Part shown: piece by piece, positions 16,513 through 25,258 of the stretch | How positions within the stretch are numbered: position 1 is the first letter of the stretch | Layout of the letters: every line of letters starts with the position of its first letter | DNA from: Proteobacteria bacterium SG_bin9 | GTDB lineage: Bacteria > Pseudomonadota > Alphaproteobacteria > Rhizobiales > Xanthobacteraceae | DNA length: 64,000 nt | Reading direction: 5' to 3' | Assembly: GCA_002083525.1 (NCBI GenBank) | Contig: LWDM01000023.1 | Coordinates: 351,861 to 415,860 of the forward strand | Made by a program: the position numbers and the translations under genes | The notes under the pieces: generated by a model | Told to the model about the DNA's origin: nothing | Databases searched by the model: none | What the model saw: only the letters and a program-made list of their open reading frames with translations

Positions 16513-17451
16513 TCAGGAGAGGAAGTTTGAAAAGCCGTCGTCGATCAGCGATCGCAAGCGTTGGTCGTGCGAGCCCGTTTGATCAAGGCACGTGAGAGCA
16601 GCTGTCAGATGTCCCTGCAGCTTGCGCCGGGTATCGTCGATGCCATTGCGCGACACCAACGTAGGCTTGTTTGCATCTTTGCCAGTGTCTTTCCCAGTCT
16701 TGCCGGCATACGCGTGGTCGTCCAACAGATCATCTGCGATCTGGAAGGCCGCCCCAAGCTCCAAGGCGAACTGACGAACGAGTTCCAGTCGTTTGCCATT
16801 CACACCGGCGATGCGCGCGCCCGCCTCTGCCGCCGCCGCAAATAATGCTGCTGTCTTCAGCTTGTTGACTTTGATCAACTCCTCATCGCGGCTCGTTCCT
16901 GATCGCAGGTTGAGGTCCATGGCCTGACCGCCAATCAGGCCGTTGATGCCGATGGCTGAGGTCAGCAAACGCATCAAATCCAAACGAAGTTCAGACGGCA
17001 AATCCTTGCAAGCGACGATCGTTTCGAACGCCTGATTGAGCAACGCAACGCTCGCCAAGATTGCCGTGTCATCGCCGAACGCAAGGTGGAGGGTTGGTTG
17101 CCCGCGCCGAACCGTTGCGTTGTCCATCGACGGCAAGTCGTCCATCGACAAGGACGCCGCATGAACCATCTCAATGGCGCAGGCCACATCCAGCGCAGCT
17201 AAGTCACGACGCCCGAAGTGCAGCGAAGTGAGCACAGTCAACAGTGGCCGCAACCGCTTGCCCGGCGTCAGCAAGCTGTATGTCATCGCGCGGTGGAGAT
17301 TGACGGGATCGCTGCCGGCCTTGAGCATCAGCTTTTCGAGACGATGGTCAATCATCCCTCGAAAGTGCATCAACGACCACTCTTCGACCGTCGATTGGAG
17401 GTCTGCGCGCAGCCCTCGGGCGCGGTCTGGCTGAATGTGCTGGTCTGTCAT
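16513..17451 (-). CDS. crtE: Geranylgeranyl diphosphate synthase
   Basis: A 312-residue prenyl synthase with the first aspartate-rich motif in SMDDLPSMD and the second in IADDLLDD, plus the GKRLRPLL and GQAMDL segments of short-chain synthases. It supplies GGPP to CrtB. The ATG at 17451 gives the usual family length; the frame extends to 17661 but the extra N-terminus is basic and unlike the family. A TGATCC/CGTATC promoter lies about 100 bp upstream, so this gene and the ABC-crtZ genes downstream probably respond to singlet-oxygen stress. Confidence 0.94.
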   Translation of the reverse strand: MTDQHIQPDRARGLRADLQSTVEEWSLMHFRGMIDHRLEKLMLKAGSDPVNLHRAMTYSLLTPGKRLRPLLTVLTSLHFGRRDLAALDVACAIEMVHAASLSMDDLPSMDNATVRRGQPTLHLAFGDDTAILASVALLNQAFETIVACKDLPSELRLDLMRLLTSAIGINGLIGGQAMDLNLRSGTSRDEELIKVNKLKTAALFAAAAEAGARIAGVNGKRLELVRQFALELGAAFQIADDLLDDHAYAGKTGKDTGKDANKPTLVSRNGIDDTRRKLQGHLTAALTCLDQTGSHDQRLRSLIDDGFSNFLS

Positions 17452-17554
17452 CGGGCAACCATACACACGCTTGCACACCCTTTGTCTCAGAAAAAAACGC
17501 GCGAACGCGCGCCGAGCCACCAGGTGGACACCTAGAGTTGCGGCAAGAGGTGTT

Positions 17555-17582
17555 GATACGTCCGCGCTCGCGGTTTGGATCA
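17555..17582 (-). promoter_or_regulatory. RpoE/ECF11-type promoter of crtE
   Basis: On the minus strand TGATCC (17582-17577) is followed after 16 bp by CGTATC (17560-17555). The hexamers are identical to those at rpoE and folE. The site lies inside the extended crtE frame, supporting the later start at 17451. Confidence 0.7.
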
Positions 17583-17660
17583 CAGGCCGCGTGCCTGCCA
17601 TGATGAGATCACCGAAAATATTGATCGTGTGAGACTTTTTGCCCCAGATGACGCGGCGCA

Positions 17661-18887
17661 TTATTCAGTGGGCTGCCGCTGACGTTCGAGGAAGATCCTG
17701 ACGCTCGGGTCTCTCGTAAGCGCTATCGCGCGTTCAAGGCATCGACTGGCCTCGCCGTTTGCGTGCAGTGCACCCAGCACCCGCGCGCGTGTAGCCCAAT
17801 AGGGCTGATAGTCGGCGATAGCCTGGCCGTCGAGCTCGTTCAGCGCCTGCAGCGCCAAATCTGCGGAGCGTCCATCCAGCAGCACGGCAGCGCGGCCGAC
17901 ATGAGCACCAATGCTTGGCGCGCGTGAAACCAAAAGATCATAAAGCGTGAGCAAGGCGTCGTAATCAATCCGTCCGGTCACCGGGCGTTGGACATGAACG
18001 GATTGAATCGCGGCTTCGCATTGATAGCGGCCAAAGCGCTGATGACGCGACGCTGCGATGAGCATCTGCTCGGCTTCGGCAATCATATCGGAAGACCATA
18101 GGCTGGCATTTTGCTCGTTGAGCGGCACCAGCTTGCCATCCGTGTCCCGTCGCGCGTCGCGCCTCGCCTCGCAGTATAGCATCAGGGCCAGCAGGCCGAG
18201 CGGTTCAGGCTCTTCTGGCAGGAGTTCCACAAGCAGGCGCCCCAGAAAGAGTGCTTCGCCGGTGAGTCCACTGACGTCTGGATCAAGAGCCAAATGATCC
18301 CAGCCCGCGCCGTACGAGATATAGATCGCGTTGAGCACCTCGGACAATCGTGCGGTGACATCGTCACTACTGAGTGTCTCAAAACGCAATTTGGCATCGC
18401 GGATTTTGGCCTTGGCGCGGGAAAGCCGTTGACCCATCGTCGCGGGCGCGACGAGAAATGCGGCCCCAATCCGTACCGCATCCAACCCCAACACGGCTTG
18501 CAGCATGAGAGGTGTGCGGATCAGAGGATCAATTGCGGGATGCGCGCACACAAACAACAGGTTCAGACGTCGATCCGGTAGCGTGTCCTCCAATTGATCG
18601 AGCAGACTTGTCACAACCTGCTCAAGCTCGACTTGAGACGCTTTGCGAACCTCGTCGCTCCGTCGCTTGTTCTGGAGGTTGTTTCTGGCGACCGTTAGCA
18701 GCCATGCGTCGGGATTGTCGGGGACGCCGCGCTCGGGCCACGTCTGCACCGCGGCAACGAACGCATCCGCCAGCGCATCCTCAGCGGCGGCGATGTCCCC
18801 TGTCCGCGCCGCAAGCAGAGCCAGCAGCCGCCCGTACGAATGACGGGCTGCTGCTTCTGCCACTTCATGTGCGCGGCGCGCGTTCAC
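17661..18887 (-). CDS. ECF42-type RNA polymerase sigma factor with C-terminal extension
   Basis: A 408-residue protein. Residues 1-170 carry ECF regions 2 and 4 (RLLALLAARTGDIAAAEDALADAF, PDAWLLTVARNNLQNKRR, FLVAPATMGQRLSRAK). The remaining 230 residues are a helical, TPR-like domain with the DGKLVPLNEQ segment typical of this ECF group. The group lacks a classical anti-sigma factor and is paired with DGPF/YCII proteins, as seen here. The GTG at 18887 is chosen because it overlaps the YCII stop codon (GTGA) and gives the normal start. Its targets are unknown. Confidence 0.9.
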   Translation of the reverse strand: MNARRAHEVAEAAARHSYGRLLALLAARTGDIAAAEDALADAFVAAVQTWPERGVPDNPDAWLLTVARNNLQNKRRSDEVRKASQVELEQVVTSLLDQLEDTLPDRRLNLLFVCAHPAIDPLIRTPLMLQAVLGLDAVRIGAAFLVAPATMGQRLSRAKAKIRDAKLRFETLSSDDVTARLSEVLNAIYISYGAGWDHLALDPDVSGLTGEALFLGRLLVELLPEEPEPLGLLALMLYCEARRDARRDTDGKLVPLNEQNASLWSSDMIAEAEQMLIAASRHQRFGRYQCEAAIQSVHVQRPVTGRIDYDALLTLYDLLVSRAPSIGAHVGRAAVLLDGRSADLALQALNELDGQAIADYQPYWATRARVLGALHANGEASRCLERAIALTRDPSVRIFLERQRQPTE

Positions 18888-19255
18888 ATGGTGCCCGGCT
18901 GTGCGGGCGGCGGCAGGATTGGCCGCACTTCGACCGATGCGTAGGTCGCCGAAGGTGCTTTGGCCGCCCAATCAAGGGCTACATCCAGATCGGGAACTTC
19001 GATGACGAAATAGCCGCCAATACTCTCTTTGGTGTCGGCAAACGGCCCGTCATGGATGACACGCTTGCCGTCGCGGACACGAATGGTGGTCGCGGATTGC
19101 GGGGGATGCAGCCCATCACCTTTGACGATGATGCCCGCCTGCGCCATCGCACCGATGAAGGCGTTCCAAGCGCCCCAGTAGTGTGGCGCCTCCGCAGGAT
19201 CGTTACGTTTGGCAAATTCGCTTTCGGTTTCATTCAACAACATCATGAACTGCAT
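18884..19255 (-). CDS. YCII/DGPF-domain protein partnered with the ECF sigma factor
   Basis: A 123-residue YCII-related protein with the family hallmark DGPFADTKESIGGYFVIEV and an N-terminal MQFMMLLNE strand. Proteins of this type are consistently encoded beside ECF42 sigma factors and are thought to take part in their control, but the mechanism is not settled. The start at 19255 matches the family; upstream methionines add a non-homologous leader. It overlaps the sigma gene by 4 bp. Confidence 0.9.
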   Translation of the reverse strand: MQFMMLLNETESEFAKRNDPAEAPHYWGAWNAFIGAMAQAGIIVKGDGLHPPQSATTIRVRDGKRVIHDGPFADTKESIGGYFVIEVPDLDVALDWAAKAPSATYASVEVRPILPPPAQPGTM

Positions 19256-19379
19256 CGTCCACACCCATTCCATCGCGGATACGCCGATTGGCTGGCCGTC
19301 GCGAGCCGGCCTACTGCGATGACACTTGGAACCTCGGCGTTTCGACACAAGCAAGAAAATTTTCTGCTGACCCGATTCT

Positions 19380-19997
19380 TCAGGCCGGCAAATCCGCCTT
19401 GAGCGCGGCGCGAACCCGTTGAAAGGCGTGTGGGAGCGCTTTGCCGAGCTTGGAGGGTGTCACGGGCAACGTGGCGAGGCTGGGCGACTTTAAGACCGTC
19501 GCAAGGCCGTGCATGGTCGCCCAGACGAAAAACGCATCCAAATCGGCGTCAGCGCCCTTCTGGCGACTGTTGGCTGCAAACAGCTGGGTCAGCATATCGC
19601 GCAGGATGGCGTACGCGTATTGGGCTTTCTCCAGCATAGCCGGATACTTGTCCGGGTCAGGCAACGACGTGCCAAACATCAACCGGTATTCGAGAGGATG
19701 GTTGAGCGCGTAGCGGATGTAGGCGTTGCCAAGCGACGCCAAATCTTCGGTTGGATCCCCGGTCAGTTTGCGTGTGTGCAAATGCTTCGAAAACGCGTCG
19801 AAACAGCGGCCGACGACTTCGGCAAGCAGATGCTCGCGGTTTTCAAAGTGCTTGTAAGGTGCTTGATGTGATACGCCGACGCGGCGCGCCACTTCGCGCA
19901 AGCTTAGATTCTCGAGCCCGTCTTCACCGATGATCGAGAGGGCTTCGACGATACAATCTTCACGCAGGTTGCGTGTTTTGGTCGATTTTTTTGCCAC
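19380..19997 (-). CDS. TetR-family transcriptional regulator (WHG-type C-terminus)
   Basis: A 205-residue repressor. The N-terminal helix-turn-helix reads LSLREVARRVGVSHQAPYKHFENREHLL, a clear TetR signature. The C-terminal half contains the WATMHGLATVL motif of the TetR WHG ligand domain. It overlaps the upstream SDR gene by 38 bp, so the two form one operon, divergent from the MFS exporter. It probably represses both transcription units from the dyad at 20842. Confidence 0.88.
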   Translation of the reverse strand: MAKKSTKTRNLREDCIVEALSIIGEDGLENLSLREVARRVGVSHQAPYKHFENREHLLAEVVGRCFDAFSKHLHTRKLTGDPTEDLASLGNAYIRYALNHPLEYRLMFGTSLPDPDKYPAMLEKAQYAYAILRDMLTQLFAANSRQKGADADLDAFFVWATMHGLATVLKSPSLATLPVTPSKLGKALPHAFQRVRAALKADLPA

Positions 19998-20793
19998 GTT
20001 GGTGCCTTGTCATGCCGCCCATTACCACGCCCATCATCCGGACGCGGCCCCACCTCGGCAAGAAGCACAGCGAGAATTCCAAGAATTTTGACAGCCAACC
20101 TGGCCGTACCGTCAAACGGCGACCGAGAGCATCCAATGTTTCTGCGGCCACCACGTCCGGCTTTTCCGACATGCTCATCTGCATGTCGGCCCGTGCTGCG
20201 AAACCACTGGAGATTGGCCCAGGCGCGCATGCAACGACGTCCACGCCGAGCGGCTTGAGCTCATGGTAGAGGCCTTCGGCGAACGTTTGCACAAATGCCT
20301 TGGTCGCGGCGTAGTTAGCGGATCGGGGCGTACCTTGAAACGCAAGCAGCGAACTCATCAGAACTAGACCGCCCTTCCCCCGCGTGATCATCCGCGGTGC
20401 CATCAATCTAGCCAAGGTAACGGTCGCACGGCAATTGACGTCGACCATGCCAACTTCCTCGGCAAGGTCAGACTTTACAAACTCTCCGGACGAGCCAAAG
20501 CCAGCTGCCGAAACCAGCAGCCCAACATCGAGATCGGCGACATCTTGGCTCAATGCATCAGCTGCCCCCTCCGGCTGAAGATCTTGGGCAATGATGCGAA
20601 CCTCAGTGCGATGGCGGGTCTCCAACTCCGTCGCAAGGGCTTCCAGCGCTTCCAAATTTCGCGCAACCAGTACCAACGCAAACCCGCGCTTAGCCAGTTC
20701 GATCGCAAACGCACGGCCGATGCCATTGGATGCGCCCGTCACAACGGCCCAAGGCCCATACTGAGAAACAAATGACGCGTTACTCCTCGACAT
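19960..20793 (-). CDS. Short-chain dehydrogenase/reductase
   Basis: A 277-residue SDR. The cofactor motif TGASNGIGRAFAIEL and the downstream ARN suggest NADP(H). The catalytic serine lies in LVLMSSLLAFQG and the Tyr-Lys pair in NYAATKAF. The C-terminal extension (LEFSLCFLPRW) may be a membrane-associated helix, as in steroid or retinol-type SDRs. The ATG at 20793 follows a strong GAGGGGGCGG ribosome-binding site; a TTG at 20808 is less likely. Co-transcribed with the TetR gene downstream. Confidence 0.87.
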   Translation of the reverse strand: MSRSNASFVSQYGPWAVVTGASNGIGRAFAIELAKRGFALVLVARNLEALEALATELETRHRTEVRIIAQDLQPEGAADALSQDVADLDVGLLVSAAGFGSSGEFVKSDLAEEVGMVDVNCRATVTLARLMAPRMITRGKGGLVLMSSLLAFQGTPRSANYAATKAFVQTFAEGLYHELKPLGVDVVACAPGPISSGFAARADMQMSMSEKPDVVAAETLDALGRRLTVRPGWLSKFLEFSLCFLPRWGRVRMMGVVMGGMTRHQRGKKIDQNTQPA

Positions 20794-20841
20794 CCGCCCC
20801 CTCGACAATTGATTGACTTGCGCATCAGAATGACTTTCAAA

Positions 20842-20856
20842 GTAGACAGCGTCAAC
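20842..20856. promoter_or_regulatory. Candidate TetR operator between the SDR-tetR operon and the MFS gene
   Basis: GTAGAC-AGC-GTCAAC is a near-perfect dyad (5 of 6 arm positions paired) of typical TetR half-site form. It sits 20 bp before the MFS start. A larger repeat, ACTTTCA and TGAAAGT, flanks it on both sides. Confidence 0.5.
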
Positions 20857-20875
20857 TGTTCTGAAAGTTCGCGAG

Positions 20876-22048
20876 ATGAACAGGTCTATCTATTGTCTGG
20901 CTGCTGCAACGTTTGCGATGGGCACCGAGGCCTATGTCTACAGCGGGCATCTCTCGGCGCTGGCAGCAGATCTCTCGATTCCCCTGGCTGCGTCGGGGCA
21001 GCTTGCGTCAGCGTTCGCACTAACGAACGCGCTCACGGCTCCCTTCGTTGCCGCGGCCGTCAGCGGCTACGACCGACGACGCATACTGGTGGTTGGCCTT
21101 TGTCTGATCGGCATCCTTAACTTGGTTGCGTCGCTGTTAAGCTCCTTCACGGGTCTCATCATCATCCGAATTATGTGCGGGCTCGCAGCGGGTTTGGTCG
21201 GTCCGATCGCGACCGTCGCCGCCGCGCAGCTTGCGGGGCCGGCCAACCGCGGCAAGGCGATGGCAATCGTGGTGGGCGGTCTGACGTTGGCTTTTGTGCT
21301 GGGCATTCCCAGCGGCAGTGTGGTCGGCGATTTCGCGAGCTGGCGCGGCACGTTCGCGTATGCCGGCATCGTCGCCTTGGCGGGAGCAGTGGTGATAGGC
21401 ACCGTGCTAAAACCGATGGCGGGCGGTCCGCGGCCCAATCTGTCCGCCATTCGTAATCTCGCGCAAGGCAGCGTAATTACCAACCTGTCGATGACACTTG
21501 TGGGATTTGCCGCGACGTTTGCAGTGATCGCCTTTGTCGGACCGGTCATCACCGCAATCACTGCGTTAACCGGTTCTGGGGTCGGTGCCATGCAAGCTTT
21601 GGTAGGTTTAGGAAGCTTTATCGGCATCGCTTTAGGGGGCTCTTACGCCGACCGGCCGCAGGCCTCATTGGCTATCTCAATCGCGTTCGTTACCTCCGCC
21701 ATCGCCTTGGGCGCGATGAGTTTGCTGATGGAAATGTCGATGACACGGGCGATTGCGATCGCCTTGTTGTCGCTGGCAATGGTCGTCGGATCGGCATCTT
21801 TATTCACCCGAACGCCCATTTTGCAGACGCAACTGTTTGCGTCAGTGCCCGCCCCGGTGCAGCCGATCGCACTCGCCCTCAATCAGAGCATGGTCTTCTT
21901 CGGCCAAGGGCTCGGGGCGCTGGTCGGCGGCATCGCAATCGGCGTTGGTGGAATCGAGATTGTTGGATATGCCGGCGCTGCGATCGCCGTACTGGGGCTA
22001 CTGATATCAATCAATGCCAAACCTGTTGCCGCCCCAGCTCATCCGTAA
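20876..22048 (+). CDS. Major facilitator superfamily transporter (DHA1-like)
   Basis: A 390-residue protein with about twelve hydrophobic segments. The AFALTNALTAPFVAA helix, the YDRRR loop (MFS motif A region) and the GIPSGSVVGDFASWRGTFAY segment (motif C plus WR) are typical of drug:H+ antiporters of the AraJ/YdhP group. It is divergent from the tetR-SDR operon, the usual layout for a TetR-controlled exporter. Its 3' end overlaps the convergent dehalogenase gene by 10 bp. Confidence 0.9.
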   Translation: MNRSIYCLAAATFAMGTEAYVYSGHLSALAADLSIPLAASGQLASAFALTNALTAPFVAAAVSGYDRRRILVVGLCLIGILNLVASLLSSFTGLIIIRIMCGLAAGLVGPIATVAAAQLAGPANRGKAMAIVVGGLTLAFVLGIPSGSVVGDFASWRGTFAYAGIVALAGAVVIGTVLKPMAGGPRPNLSAIRNLAQGSVITNLSMTLVGFAATFAVIAFVGPVITAITALTGSGVGAMQALVGLGSFIGIALGGSYADRPQASLAISIAFVTSAIALGAMSLLMEMSMTRAIAIALLSLAMVVGSASLFTRTPILQTQLFASVPAPVQPIALALNQSMVFFGQGLGALVGGIAIGVGGIEIVGYAGAAIAVLGLLISINAKPVAAPAHP

Positions 22049-22764
22049 CATCCAAGGCGATCGGCCAGATCGAGCATATCGTTGGCGACAATTGTCCAAT
22101 TTTCCTCCGCCTCCAAATCGACTGTCTGCTGCGGACCGAATTCGCGACGCCGAGGTATGAAACACGTCTGGAGACCATAAGCTCGCGCGGCGCGCAGGTC
22201 GTTGTTGTGCGCTGCGACCATCATAACCTGTTCAGGCTCAACATCGAGCAGACGCGCGGCGCCAAGGTACAGTTCTCGATCGGGCTTGTAGCGCTGGAAC
22301 ATGTCAGCCCCGAAGACGCAGTCCCATTCCAGCTCCGCAAATTTCGCCAATGTGACGAGCAAAGACGTGTTGGCGTTTGACAGCGGTGCGACAACAAAGC
22401 GCTTGTTCAGCCGTTGTAGTGCGGGTCGCGCATCCGGCCAGCCGTTTAACTGATGCCAGGCTTTGACCAAAAACTCTCGATCCGTCGTCGTTGCCTGCGC
22501 AAGCGGCCCGTCAACAAGCATGCGGTCAAGACTCTGACGGTGCAGCTGATCGAGGGTAGGAAACGGTTGTGGAGCAGTTTTGCGCAACTCCATTAGCGAT
22601 GGCATATAGGCGGCGCGCCATGCGTCAACGAACGCCGACCAATCGACGCTGAAGCCGTTTCGCCTACCCCAAGGCTCGAATGTCGTGACAAGGCTCGAGC
22701 GCCAGTCGACAACGGTGCCAAAGACATCAAACAGCAACACCTTCACCGGCGCGGTCGGGCTCAT
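22039..22764 (-). CDS. Haloacid dehalogenase type II (L-2-haloacid dehalogenase family)
   Basis: A 241-residue HAD-superfamily hydrolase. Motif I is LLFDVFGTVVDWR with the nucleophilic Asp. Motif II is APLSNANTS, motif III is YKPDRELY, and motif IV is MMVAAHNNDLRAAR. The type II group hydrolyses L-2-haloacids to D-2-hydroxyacids, although many members have other substrates. The start at 22764 places the HAD motif near the N-terminus as in the family; it lies 8 bp after the epoxide hydrolase-like gene, so the two are probably co-transcribed. Confidence 0.88.
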   Translation of the reverse strand: MSPTAPVKVLLFDVFGTVVDWRSSLVTTFEPWGRRNGFSVDWSAFVDAWRAAYMPSLMELRKTAPQPFPTLDQLHRQSLDRMLVDGPLAQATTTDREFLVKAWHQLNGWPDARPALQRLNKRFVVAPLSNANTSLLVTLAKFAELEWDCVFGADMFQRYKPDRELYLGAARLLDVEPEQVMMVAAHNNDLRAARAYGLQTCFIPRRREFGPQQTVDLEAEENWTIVANDMLDLADRLGCYG

Positions 22765-22772
22765 GCTGGCTC

Positions 22773-23822
22773 CTAAGCGGTGCGGTTGATCGTGATCCTG
22801 ACCGGGAACACATCTTGGCTGATCCACGCCATCAGCTCCTTGTTCACCTCCTCCGGCGCCTCGTGTTGCATCCAGTGCCCGGTATCCAGAGTACGCATCC
22901 GCAAGCGTGTGCAGCGATCTTGCATCGGGAGTGTGAGATTGGATCGCTCGGTGTCCGAGACGTAGTCGTAACGGCCAGACAGGAAGAGCACTGGCAACCG
23001 GAGAACACCTTTGTCCAAAGCCTCATCGGAGTAGCGCTTGTTCTTGTCGTCATTCATGTAAAGCGCGTTAATGCCGAAGAAGCCGGTTCGCCGATACGAC
23101 TCGGCATAGGCCCGCAAATCTTCGGTCGACAGGATCTTCTGATCGAGGGGTACGTCGGGTGGCGACTTGCCAGGGCCGAACCATCCACCCCGCTTACGCA
23201 CAAAAGCGGTAAGAAACTGCGTGCCAGCCAAGCCCGGATCGCCGCGTCTCATGATCACTTTGAACGTCGCCTCGTGGTTGCGGCCGAACACCTCCGTCGC
23301 GACATCAAATTGCTCTTGGTAGAAGAGCATGTATTCGAACTGTCCTGCCGGAAACACATCTTCGGGGTACTGATCGCGGTTGAGCAATGCGCTCGCTTCG
23401 CCGATACCCCGCTCGAGGGTCCAGTAAGGCACGCAAAGGCTCGCGACGGCGAAACACCTTTCAGGATGATGATTGGCAACGTTCCAAACGACGGCCGATC
23501 CCCAATCATGCCCAACCCAGATCGCACGCTCGATGTTGAGTTGGTCGACGAGTTCGATCATGTCCAGCACGATTTCCCGCTGGGTGTAAGCCGCCAAATT
23601 GAGATGAAGGCGCGAGGAGCCGCAGCCGCGCAAATCCGGGGCGATGACCCGATAGCCTCTGTCGGCGAAGGCTTTGAGCTGGTGCCGCCAAGCAAGCGAT
23701 AGCTCGGGCCACCCGTGAACGAAGATGATCGGGGTGCCATTCGCCGGGCCGGCCTCCAGATAGTGCGTGGTGTGACGCACCAACTCTACAAATCCACTTT
23801 TGATCTCCGTGCTCGCGTACAT
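22773..23822 (-). CDS. Alpha/beta hydrolase, epoxide hydrolase-like
   Basis: A 349-residue soluble epoxide hydrolase/haloalkane dehalogenase-like enzyme. It shows the oxyanion segment HGWPE, the nucleophile elbow VGHDWGS with the catalytic Asp, a cap domain with tyrosines (ESYRRTGFFGINALY), and the late His in DTGHWMQHEAPEEV. It probably opens epoxides by an alkyl-enzyme intermediate. Being beside a haloacid dehalogenase, it may belong to a small detoxification or halogenated-compound pathway, which is inference. Confidence 0.88.
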   Translation of the reverse strand: MYASTEIKSGFVELVRHTTHYLEAGPANGTPIIFVHGWPELSLAWRHQLKAFADRGYRVIAPDLRGCGSSRLHLNLAAYTQREIVLDMIELVDQLNIERAIWVGHDWGSAVVWNVANHHPERCFAVASLCVPYWTLERGIGEASALLNRDQYPEDVFPAGQFEYMLFYQEQFDVATEVFGRNHEATFKVIMRRGDPGLAGTQFLTAFVRKRGGWFGPGKSPPDVPLDQKILSTEDLRAYAESYRRTGFFGINALYMNDDKNKRYSDEALDKGVLRLPVLFLSGRYDYVSDTERSNLTLPMQDRCTRLRMRTLDTGHWMQHEAPEEVNKELMAWISQDVFPVRITINRTA

Positions 23823-23978
23823 CGTCCACCTCGTGTTGCCCTAGCGCGAAGCTAGAGAGGCCCGGTTGACGATGTCAACACAGAAAGTTCCTTTTTGGTA
23901 CGCGGCAAGATGTCAGCCATTCACGCCTAAATACCCTAACTGGAGGACTACCCGAACAGATAGACTCATGAAACACTC

Positions 23979-24007
23979 TTGACGAGTTCTTTTTTAGAAC
24001 TTTAGAT
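23979..24007 (+). promoter_or_regulatory. Promoter with 17-bp palindromic operator (copy 1 of 3) upstream of the binding-protein operon
   Basis: The palindrome AGTTCT-TTTTT-AGAACT occupies 23985-24001. TTGACG (23979-23984) lies exactly before it and TTAGAT (24002-24007) exactly after it, so the operator fills the 17-bp spacer of a sigma-70-like promoter. A bound repressor would block RNA polymerase directly. Confidence 0.65.
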
Positions 24008-24036
24008 AAGCCAAATCGCCCTGGGGAGGGTTAGCC

Positions 24037-25236
24037 ATGCGTATCATGCGATTTTCGTTGTTTGCGTTGTTGGGCTGTCTTGCGTCCGTTTCGGTCGCTC
24101 AAGCCAACGTCACGGGTGTCACCAACAATGAAATCAAGATCGGGAGCGTGTTCCCTTTCAGTGGCCCCGCGTCCGCCTTCGGCAACGTGGGCAAAGGGCT
24201 GATCGCCTACGTCCGAATGCTCAACGATCAGGGCGGCATCAACGGGCGTCAAATCAATCTGATTGCCTACGACGACGGCTATCAACCGCCCAAGGCGGTC
24301 GAGCAAACGCGCAAGCTTGTCGAAGGCGACGAGGTCGCGATGATCTTTGGTCAGATGGGTACGCCCGGCAACTCGGCGACGGTCAAATACCTGAACGCAA
24401 AAAAGGTCCCTCACCTTTTCATTTCATCCGGCGCCGCCAAGTTCGCCAACTTCAACGACTTTCCGTTCACGACGACCGGCTTGTTGAGCTACGCGGTCGA
24501 AGGACGCATCTACGCGAAGTACGTCGGCAAGAACTTTCCGAACGCCAAAGTCGCGATCCTCTACCAGAACGACGATTTGGGTAAGGACTTCCTCGGTGCT
24601 TTCAAGGAGGGAGTCAGTTCAGGTCTTGCCGAAAAGATCACGGCGCTCTCCTACGAAGTCGCCGAGCCGACCATCGACTCTCAAGTGGTCAACCTCAAGA
24701 CCAGCGGCGCTGACGTTTTTCTCATTGCCGGATCGCCGAAATTCACCGCCCAAGCGATCCGCAAGGCCTACGAGATCAATTGGCGGCCGCAGATCATGCT
24801 CAACTTCGTCTCGAGCTCGATCGCGGCCACGATGGTCCCGGCCGGTGTTGAGAAAGCAATCGGGGCCATCTCCGGTGCGTTGCTGAAGGACATGGTCGAC
24901 GAGCGTTGGGCCAACGATCAAGGAATTCTCGAATACCGCGCTTTTTTTGCCAAGTATTTGTCGGGCGCGGACATTCTGGACGGCAACTACATGTACGGGG
25001 TCACGCAGGGCATGATCCTGGAGCAGTTGCTCAAGCAGTGCGGAAGCGACTTATCGCGCGAAAACCTTCTTAAGCAGGCACGCTCGATTCAACCGCAACA
25101 ATTCCCGCTGGCCATCCCAGGAATCAAGGTCAACACCAGCGCCAACAACAGCATGGCCTGGACGCAACTGCAGCTGCGTCGATGGAACGGCAAAGGCTGG
25201 GAGCCGTTCGGCGAGATCTTTAGCGCTCTCGATTAA
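24037..25236 (+). CDS. LivK-type ABC transporter substrate-binding protein (orphan)
   Basis: A 399-residue periplasmic binding protein with an N-terminal signal peptide (RFSLFALLGCLASVSVAQA). The mature start VTNNEIKIGSVFPFSGPASAFG is typical of branched-chain amino acid/aromatic acid receptors (Peripla_BP_6). A GGGGAGGG ribosome-binding site supports the ATG at 24037. No permease or ATPase genes are nearby, so it must share a transporter encoded elsewhere. It is the first gene of an operon with the NMO and reductase genes, and the palindromic operator lies in its promoter. Related proteins often bind aromatic acids. Confidence 0.88.
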   Translation: MRIMRFSLFALLGCLASVSVAQANVTGVTNNEIKIGSVFPFSGPASAFGNVGKGLIAYVRMLNDQGGINGRQINLIAYDDGYQPPKAVEQTRKLVEGDEVAMIFGQMGTPGNSATVKYLNAKKVPHLFISSGAAKFANFNDFPFTTTGLLSYAVEGRIYAKYVGKNFPNAKVAILYQNDDLGKDFLGAFKEGVSSGLAEKITALSYEVAEPTIDSQVVNLKTSGADVFLIAGSPKFTAQAIRKAYEINWRPQIMLNFVSSSIAATMVPAGVEKAIGAISGALLKDMVDERWANDQGILEYRAFFAKYLSGADILDGNYMYGVTQGMILEQLLKQCGSDLSRENLLKQARSIQPQQFPLAIPGIKVNTSANNSMAWTQLQLRRWNGKGWEPFGEIFSALD

Positions 25237-25258
25237 TCACCATACCTGGAGTTCAAGA

